Source of the DNA: Bradyrhizobium diversitatis
GTDB lineage: Bacteria; Pseudomonadota; Alphaproteobacteria; Rhizobiales; Xanthobacteraceae
DNA: 64,000 nucleotides
NCBI RefSeq assembly: GCF_016031635.1
Contig: NZ_JACEGD010000020.1
Location: 1-64,000, forward strand
Reading direction: 5' to 3'
Below the pieces are notes generated by a model. The model searched no databases. It was not told the origin of the DNA and saw nothing but the letters and a program-made list of their open reading frames with translations. This document shows positions 59,286 through 64,000 of the stretch, in pieces; positions within the stretch are counted from its first letter, which is position 1, and each line of letters opens with the position of its first letter. Position numbers and translations under genes: made by a program.

Positions 59286-59303
59286 GAATCAGCGCGCTGA
59301 TTC
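59286..59303. promoter_or_regulatory. 18-bp perfect palindrome with two GANTC sites upstream of ParA-like gene
   Basis: GAATCAGC-GC-GCTGATTC, 38 bases before the start of the ParA-like gene. Each arm end is a GANTC site (GAATC, GATTC), the target of the CcrM cell-cycle methylase. It may be an operator or a methylation-sensitive promoter element. The rest of the gap 59002-59285 shows no gene. Confidence 0.6.
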
Positions 59304-59340
59304 ATTTTCACGGCCTGGGGTCAATCTGGAGGCCGAAGGT

Positions 59341-60018
59341 ATGAACGTTATTGTTTTTGCATCGCGTAAGGGCGGCTCGGGCAAGAGTACCCTGGCTGCA
59401 CATCTCGCCGCGCAGATCAAGGCGAGCAAGCAGGTCATGCTCGTGGATGCGGATCCGCAGGGCTCGCTCACGCTGTGGCACAAGCTGCGTGGCACCAACG
59501 AGCCGCCGATCAAGGCTGCCGTGAACTCCGTCAGCGGCATCGTCTCCGCCGCCAAGCGCGACGGCTATGAATGGGTGTTGATCGACACGCCGCCGAACCT
59601 GTCGGCCGTCGTCGACGACGCGATCAAGAACGCCACCATGGTGGTGATCCCCGCCCGTCCCGGCGTGTTCGACGTCAACGCGGTGCAGGAAACCATCCAG
59701 ATGTGCCGCGCCGCGCGCAAGCCCTATGCGGTCGTGCTCAACGGTGCGCCGGCCAAGCGCGACGAATCCGAAAGCCCGATCGTCACCATCGCCCGCGAAG
59801 CGCTGGCGAAATTCCGTGCTCCGGTGTGGGGCGGCCAGATCACCAATCGTTCGGACCTGCTGATGGCGCTGAGCCACGGCGAGGGTGCGCGCGAGTATCA
59901 GGCCGAGAGCCGTGCAGCCCAGGAGATTGCAAGGCTGTGGGCTGCGATCGAGCGTTCGGTCAAGGCTATTCGCGGCACGGCGTCGGCTTCCGGCGCAATG
60001 CACAAGCAGGCAGCTTAA
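59341..60018 (+). CDS. ParA-family ATPase
   Basis: 225 residues. The deviant Walker A of ParA/MinD proteins is KGGSGKST near residue 10. It is followed by VMLVDADPQGSLTLWHKLRG (Walker A' region) and VLIDTPPNLSAVVDDAIKNA (Walker B). The later PARPGVFDVNAVQETIQMCR and the C-terminal LMALSHGEGAREYQAESRAA are usual for orphan ParA-like proteins of Rhizobiales. ATG 59341 is chosen since the longer frame to 59125 lacks the family fold. No parB next to it, so the cargo is unknown. Confidence 0.9.
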   Translation: MNVIVFASRKGGSGKSTLAAHLAAQIKASKQVMLVDADPQGSLTLWHKLRGTNEPPIKAAVNSVSGIVSAAKRDGYEWVLIDTPPNLSAVVDDAIKNATMVVIPARPGVFDVNAVQETIQMCRAARKPYAVVLNGAPAKRDESESPIVTIAREALAKFRAPVWGGQITNRSDLLMALSHGEGAREYQAESRAAQEIARLWAAIERSVKAIRGTASASGAMHKQAA

Positions 60019-60044
60019 TTTTCATTGTTCATTCCCCGGACGAC

Positions 60045-60070
60045 AAACGCGCGGACAAGCCGCGCGTTTT
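60045..60070 (+). terminator. Rho-independent terminator after ParA-like gene
   Basis: Stem AAACGCGCGG / CCGCGCGTTT with loop ACAAG, then T. Confidence 0.85.
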
Positions 60071-60086
60071 GCGTTTCTGCCTGGCC

Positions 60087-60171
60087 CGTCATTCCGGGAT
60101 GGCGCGCACGCGCCAGACCCGGAATCTCGAGATTCCGGATTCGCCCTTCGGGCGCTCCGGAATGACGGGAT
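60087..60171. repeat. GTCATTCCGGGATGG inverted repeat
   Basis: CGTCATTCCGGGATGGCGCG at the left, CGCTCCGGAATGACGGGA at the right. Inside is GGAATCTCGAGATTCC, a perfect palindrome. Same broad type as 6552 and 17811. Confidence 0.75.
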
Positions 60172-60177
60172 GAAACC

Positions 60178-60324
60178 TCACGCCACCATCAGCATGTAGA
60201 ACACGATGACCGGCGACAGGGTCAGGATCACCGACCAGATGCCGGCGGCCCAGAGAATGTCCTCGGTGGTAAAGGCCTGCTGTCCGGCGTCGTAATGCGA
60301 CGCCAGTTCATTATGATTATTCAC
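60178..60324 (-). CDS. 48-residue one-helix membrane protein
   Basis: GTG start at 60324 with GGAGG seven bases upstream. (M)NNHNELASHYDAGQQAF..., then a helix TEDILWAAGIWSVILTLSP continuing VIVFYMLMVA. Related in pattern to the gene at 60454: both have a polar N-terminus, an acidic-Leu pair, a long helix containing W/S and a P-V motif. No known family. Confidence 0.6.
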   Translation of the reverse strand: MNNHNELASHYDAGQQAFTTEDILWAAGIWSVILTLSPVIVFYMLMVA

Positions 60325-60453
60325 AAACGCCTCCGCGATTTCTTCGCTTATGGGCGTCCGTGTTAGCGGGGATGTTTTAAGATCCGGATCGCAGCTGTCC
60401 CTGCTTTTTGAACACAGGCGCTACCGCGGGTTAACCATCCCGCGCCGCGTCCG

Positions 60454-60603
60454 TCAGCCGACCAGCCAGAGGCGAAACAGCAGCACCGGCATCAGGCCGA
60501 GCATCACCGCCCAGAACCCGAACGACGACACCACCAGAATTCCCTGCAAGAGATCGGCCGGCGCGAATTGCCGCGCGGCCGTCGGCCGGATGCGATGTCC
60601 CAT
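60454..60603 (-). CDS. 49-residue one-helix membrane protein
   Basis: MGHRIRPTAARQFAPADLLQ followed by GILVVSSFGFWAVMLGLMP and a VLLFRLWLVG end. ATG 60603 has GAGGGGG seven bases upstream; ATG 60609 is in frame but too close. It is 129 bases upstream of a similar small gene on the same strand. Confidence 0.6.
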   Translation of the reverse strand: MGHRIRPTAARQFAPADLLQGILVVSSFGFWAVMLGLMPVLLFRLWLVG

Positions 60604-60772
60604 GGTCATTCCCCCTCTGTAGGTCCCGGAGGGTAGGCGCGATTGTGTAAACGAGCCGTGGATGCGCCATGCGGCAACAGCGAAGGCCGTTGATGCGCGG
60701 TTAACCACAGTCTCCTCTTGCCCTCTCCAACAAGCGGAGAGGCAGCGCAGCGAGCGCGTTGAGAGAGAGCCG

Positions 60773-61681
60773 CTACGCCGCGACCTTCGTCCGCCGCTCG
60801 ATCTCGCGATCGATCGCGGCTGCGAGCTCGCTGCTCACTTCAACCATCGGCAGGCGCACTTCGGGGCTGTCGATCAGGCCGCTGCGCCAGAGCCAGTACT
60901 TCGCCGGCGCGGGGCTCGGCTCGGCGAACAATAGCCGCGTCAGCCCGGCGACTTCGTTCCAGCGCGCCAGCGCAGCATCATGATTGCCGCGCTTCAGCTC
61001 GGCATGGACGGCTGCGAACGTCGCGGTCTCGACATGGGCCGACAGCACGATGCCGCCGTCGGCGCCGTCGCTGAGCGCCTCGAAATAGTTGGCATCCTCG
61101 CCGGTGAGCACGCGGAATGACTTGGGACGGTCGCGCAGCAGCGCGATCGACTGCTCGCGGCTCGCGCCGCAATCCTTCAGCCCGACGATGTTCCTGTGCT
61201 CGGCGAGCCGCAGCAGCGTCTGGTTGGTGATGTTCACGGAGGTGCGATAGGGGATATTGTAGAGCGCGAGCGGCCATGCCGCGTGGTCGGCGAGCGCCTC
61301 GAAATGCGCCAGCAGCCCGCGCTGCGACGGCCGCACATAGTAGGGGCTGGCGATCAGGTAGCCGTCGATCGGCCAGTCCGCGGTCTCGTCGAGGCGCTCC
61401 TTCAGCCGCGCGGTGTTGGCACCCGAGAGCCCGAGGCAGATCGGCACGATGCGGCCGCTCGCCGCCATCTCCTCGCGCACGACGGCGACGAGGCGTTCGA
61501 GCTCGGCCTCGCGCAGCGTCATGCCTTCGCCGGAGGTCGCGCCGAGGATGAAGCCGTCGACGGCGCCCGCGCCGTAGTGCCGTGTCAGCCGCCGCAGCGA
61601 TCTCTCGTCGAGCGCGCCGTCCTGAAACGGCGTCACCAGCGGCAGCCACAGCCCGTGCAACTGATCTTCAAGTCCGGTCAT
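60773..61681 (-). CDS. Dihydrodipicolinate synthase family protein (DapA-like)
   Basis: 302-residue class I aldolase/lyase of the DHDPS/NAL family. FILGATSGEGMTLREAELER gives the G-x-T-x-E pyruvate site. LYNIPYRTSVNITNQTLLRL has the catalytic Tyr and IVGLKDCGASREQSIALL the Schiff-base Lys. Other features are GANTARLKERLDETADWPID and a C-terminal helical domain. As housekeeping dapA is usually next to smpB, this copy may be a paralogue for another pyruvate-dependent lyase. ATG 61681 follows AAGGAG. The leader is hairpin-rich. Confidence 0.88.
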   Translation of the reverse strand: MTGLEDQLHGLWLPLVTPFQDGALDERSLRRLTRHYGAGAVDGFILGATSGEGMTLREAELERLVAVVREEMAASGRIVPICLGLSGANTARLKERLDETADWPIDGYLIASPYYVRPSQRGLLAHFEALADHAAWPLALYNIPYRTSVNITNQTLLRLAEHRNIVGLKDCGASREQSIALLRDRPKSFRVLTGEDANYFEALSDGADGGIVLSAHVETATFAAVHAELKRGNHDAALARWNEVAGLTRLLFAEPSPAPAKYWLWRSGLIDSPEVRLPMVEVSSELAAAIDREIERRTKVAA

Positions 61682-61726
61682 GTTCCATCTCCTTCCAGGG
61701 AAGAAGCCTGAGACGGAGGGCACATG

Positions 61727-61755
61727 AAAAAACCCCGTCCAGGCGGCGGGGTTTT
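61727..61755 (-). terminator. Intrinsic terminator in dapA-like leader
   Basis: On the minus strand: AAAACCCCG, a short loop, CGGGG, then TTTTTT. It lies about 45-75 bases before the DapA-like start codon, so it would end transcripts before the gene, as in an attenuator. Confidence 0.75.
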
Positions 61756-61768
61756 CGGGATTTGCAGC

Positions 61769-61855
61769 GATGACGAAGTCAGCTAGTGCGCGCAAAAATC
61801 CGAGGTCCCCGGATGGGGACCTTTTTTCGAGACGACTGCGCACGACTTCGTGATC
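61769..61855. other. Nested hairpin structure upstream of dapA-like gene
   Basis: Three nested stems. The outer is GATGACGAAGTC (61769-61780) with GACTTCGTGATC (61844-61855), 11 of 12 pairs. The middle is GTGCGC (61786-61791) with GCGCAC (61838-61843). The inner is AGGTCCCC-GGAT-GGGGACCT (61803-61822), followed on the plus strand by TTTTTT. On the plus strand the inner stem is a terminator; on the minus strand the whole lies in the dapA-like leader. No known RNA family was recognised. Confidence 0.65.
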
Positions 61856-61924
61856 ATGCGCAAATGATGCGAGGTATGCCTGGAACTGTCAATACACGCG
61901 GAGGGTGAAGGCCGGATGCGACAG

Positions 61925-61954
61925 AAAAAAAGCCGGACCCGAAGGGCCCGGCTT
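61925..61954 (-). terminator. Rho-independent terminator after lsrB
   Basis: On the minus strand: AAGCCGGGCCC, TTC loop, GGGTCCGGCTT with one mismatch, then a run of T. It is about 175 bases downstream of the lsrB stop. The space 61955-62126 shows no other convincing gene. Confidence 0.8.
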
Positions 61955-62126
61955 AGGTATTGGCCACGTGAGGCCGACACAATCACCTTCCAAGAGGGAT
62001 TACTGAACTCCCGCGCCACTGGAGGAGGGGGACAAATGCGCAACGCGAAGGCTCAGCGTGCAAACATTATGGGCTTGGCCAGCGTCATGCAGCAACAGCC
62101 GAGGCCGCATGTCAGTCATGCGGAAA

Positions 62127-63050
62127 TCAGGACGGCCAGCGCTGCGCCTTGCTCACCACGAAGTCGCGGAACACCTGCACGCGCGCGACCGTCTTCAATT
62201 CCTCGGGATAGACGAAGTAGGTGTCGAGCTGGATCGAATCCGACTCGCCGAACAGCTGCACGAGTTTGTTCTGCTCCTCGACGAGATAGTCCGGCAGCGC
62301 GGCGATGCCGAGGCCCTGCTGACAGGCGCGCACGAGACCGAGGATGTTGTTGACCTTGAAATAGGCTTCGCGCGGGCCGGAGCCGTTGCGTCCGGCTTCG
62401 ATCAGCCAATTGCGATTCTGAAGATGCGGCGCGAAGCTGCCGTCGCTCAGCGTGATGATGCGGTGGGAGTCGAGCTCCTCCAGCGTGCGCGGCGTGCCGA
62501 AGCGCTTGATGTATTCCGGCGAGCAATAGGCGTGGAAGCCCATCGCGAACAGCTTGCGCTGGATCAGGTCCGGCTGCGTCGGCTTGCGGGTGCGGATCGC
62601 GACATCGGCCTCCCGCATCGACAGATCGAGCTCCTCGTCGGTGACGATCAGCGAGATGCGGATCTCCGGATAGAGCGCGGTGAACTCGCCGAGCCGCGGG
62701 ATCAGCCAGTTGATGCCGACGCCGGGCGTGGTGGTGATCTTGAGGTCGCCGCTCGGCCGCTCGCGGCTGTCGGTCAGCTTGGCGCGCGCCGCCTGCAGCT
62801 GCATGAACACGTCATGCGCGGTGCGGAAGAGCAGGTCGCCCTGCTCGGTGAGGATCAGGCCGCGGGCGTGGCGGTGGAACAGCGAGACCGAGAGCTCCTG
62901 CTCCAGCGCCGAGACCTGGCGCGACACCGCCGATTGCGACAGGCCGAGCTGCTCGCCCGCATGCGTGAAGCTGCCCGCTTCCGCCGCAGCGTGAAACACC
63001 TTCAGCTTGTCCCAATCCATATCCGTAAATCCGTCGCGTGTTCGAGGCAT
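62127..63050 (-). CDS. lsrB: LysR-family regulator LsrB
   Basis: 307 residues. HTH: WDKLKVFHAAAEAGSFTHAG, then LSQSAVSRQVSALEQELSV and LFHRHARGLILTEQG. The effector domain holds two Cys, in GFHAYCSPEYIKRFG and LVRACQQGLGIAALPD. In Sinorhizobium and Agrobacterium LsrB sits just downstream of trxB and controls redox and envelope genes through Cys residues; VtlR of Brucella is a homologue. The context here is the same. The start at 63050 is kept; ATG 63020 (MDWDKLKVF) is an alternative. It follows trxB by four bases, so it is co-transcribed. Confidence 0.88.
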   Translation of the reverse strand: MPRTRDGFTDMDWDKLKVFHAAAEAGSFTHAGEQLGLSQSAVSRQVSALEQELSVSLFHRHARGLILTEQGDLLFRTAHDVFMQLQAARAKLTDSRERPSGDLKITTTPGVGINWLIPRLGEFTALYPEIRISLIVTDEELDLSMREADVAIRTRKPTQPDLIQRKLFAMGFHAYCSPEYIKRFGTPRTLEELDSHRIITLSDGSFAPHLQNRNWLIEAGRNGSGPREAYFKVNNILGLVRACQQGLGIAALPDYLVEEQNKLVQLFGESDSIQLDTYFVYPEELKTVARVQVFRDFVVSKAQRWPS

Positions 63051-63054
63051 GATG

Positions 63055-64000
63055 TTATTCCGCTGCCGCGCGCTCGCTGGCGCGAAGGGCCAAGAAACGT
63101 TCGGCTTCGAGTGCGGCCATGCAGCCGAGGCCGGCGGCCGTCACGGCCTGGCGATAGGTTTCGTCGGCGACGTCGCCGGCGGCGAACAGGCCGGGCACCG
63201 AGGTGGCGGTCGAGTTCGGGGCGACCTCGACATAGCCCGACGGTTTCAGCTTGACCTGGTCCTTGACAAGCTCCGTCGCCGGCGCGTGGCCGATGGCGAT
63301 GAAGACGCCGTCCGCCTTCACGTCCGTGAGCGCGCCGGACTTGACGTTCTTGAGCCGGACATGGGTGACCTTGTTCGGGTTCTCGGTGCCGCAGATCTCG
63401 TCGACGGCCGAGTCCCAGATCACCTTGATCTTCGGGTGCTTGAACAGGCGTTCCTGCAGGATGCGCTCGGCGCGGAAGTGATCGCGACGATGCACGATGG
63501 TGACCTGCGAGGCGTGGTTGGTGAGGTACAGGGCTTCCTCGACCGCGGTGTTGCCGCCGCCGACCACGATCACGTCCTTGCCCCTGTAGAAGAAGCCGTC
63601 GCAGGTGGCGCAGGCCGACACGCCGCCACCCTGGAACTTGGCTTCGGACGGCAGCCCGAGCCAGCGCGCTTGCGCGCCGGTGGCGAGGATCACGGTGTCG
63701 GCGAGATAGACGTCGCCGCTGTCGCAGGTGAGGCGGAACGGCCGCTGCGCCGTCTCCAGCCTGGTAACCAGATCGGTGACGATCCTGGTGCCGACATGGA
63801 CCGCCTGCTTCTCCATCTGCTCCATCAGCCAGGGGCCCTGGATCACGTCGGCGAAGCCCGGATAATTCTCGACGTCGGTGGTGATGGTGAGCTGGCCGCC
63901 GGGCTGGATGCCCTGGATCAGGATCGGCTCGAGCATCGCCCGCGCGGCATAGATCGCCGCCGTGTAGCCGGCGGGGCCGGAGCCGATAATGACGACCTTT
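63055..64000 (-). CDS. trxB: Thioredoxin-disulfide reductase, 3' part
   Basis: About 315 residues up to the window edge; only the first few codons are missing. The FAD-binding dinucleotide fold begins KVVIIGSGPAGYTAAIYAAR, with the A-R-A after it. The redox-active pair is SACATCDGFFYRGK (C-A-T-C). The NADPH fold is VIVVGGGNTAVEEALYLTNH and the C-terminal FAD site is GLFAAGDVADETYRQAVTAA. It keeps thioredoxin reduced with NADPH. The first gene of the trxB-lsrB operon. Confidence 0.96.
   Translation of the reverse strand, partial: KVVIIGSGPAGYTAAIYAARAMLEPILIQGIQPGGQLTITTDVENYPGFADVIQGPWLMEQMEKQAVHVGTRIVTDLVTRLETAQRPFRLTCDSGDVYLADTVILATGAQARWLGLPSEAKFQGGGVSACATCDGFFYRGKDVIVVGGGNTAVEEALYLTNHASQVTIVHRRDHFRAERILQERLFKHPKIKVIWDSAVDEICGTENPNKVTHVRLKNVKSGALTDVKADGVFIAIGHAPATELVKDQVKLKPSGYVEVAPNSTATSVPGLFAAGDVADETYRQAVTAAGLGCMAALEAERFLALRASERAAAE

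Noticed and set aside
62036..62353. Plus-strand frame with a strong GGAGGAGGGGG and ATG, 105 codons
   Set aside because: From 62127 on it runs antisense to lsrB and its residues are the Arg/Ser-rich kind typical of shadow frames. The SD may be chance in a GC-rich tract.

Overview
The window reads as chromosomal DNA of a high-GC alphaproteobacterium, most likely Bradyrhizobium or a close relative in the Nitrobacteraceae. Four things suggest this: a tRNA-His with no extra 5' G and an A discriminator base; the trxB-lsrB gene order; several small outer-membrane beta-barrel proteins beginning with an A-x-A-A-D-M signal-peptide junction; and many dispersed palindromic intergenic elements of the kind that fill Bradyrhizobium genomes. 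The species call is inference from sequence character, not from a database search.

Left part (1-24 kb). The 3' end of an IS5-type transposase lies at the edge. It is followed by a small DUF4282 membrane protein, two overlapping MaoC-type hydratase genes, small membrane proteins, a secreted hypothetical protein, two NTF2/SnoaL-like proteins, uvrB with a long N-terminal extension, and a LysR regulator divergent from a TauE/SafE exporter. Next come a LigE-type GST, the translationally coupled DUF1800-DUF1501 pair, a monooxygenase-fold protein, an aldo/keto reductase, a GNAT, a PAS-domain membrane protein, two tiny membrane proteins, a second GST and an aspartate-type aminotransferase.

Middle part (24-50 kb). 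This holds a DUF992 secreted protein, an EF-G2-like GTPase, an XRE regulator behind direct repeats, a SulP transporter with STAS domain, aroE, an FMN-dependent lactate dehydrogenase, glmM, an Fsr-like MFS exporter and two outer-membrane barrels. The serine pathway genes serC and serA follow, with a structured candidate leader before serC. A thiolase, a LysR regulator divergent from an NTF2-like protein, a very long PAS histidine kinase (PleC/DivJ/PdhS type by its H-box region) and a phasin close this part.

Accessory part (about 50.4-56 kb). A tRNA-His gene is followed by a patchwork of small genes: a Xre/RES toxin-antitoxin module, a GNAT, an NTF2-like protein, a 24-residue membrane peptide, a 56-residue protein, three decayed copies of the same small membrane-protein 3' end, and a vanadium-haloperoxidase-like protein with altered active-site motifs. 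This is the least housekeeping-like stretch. No integrase and no duplicated attachment site were seen.

Right part (56-64 kb). A CoA-transferase and a CitE-like lyase form a two-gene operon. They are followed by a small secreted Cys protein, a ParA-like ATPase behind a palindrome made of two GANTC sites, two related one-helix membrane proteins, a dapA-like lyase behind a hairpin-rich leader, and lsrB with the 3' part of trxB. I did not find an unmistakably new multi-gene system. The best leads are the dapA-like leader, the glycine-less G2 box of the big kinase, the TA island beside tRNA-His, the EF-G2 with no catalytic His, and the pairs of tiny membrane proteins.
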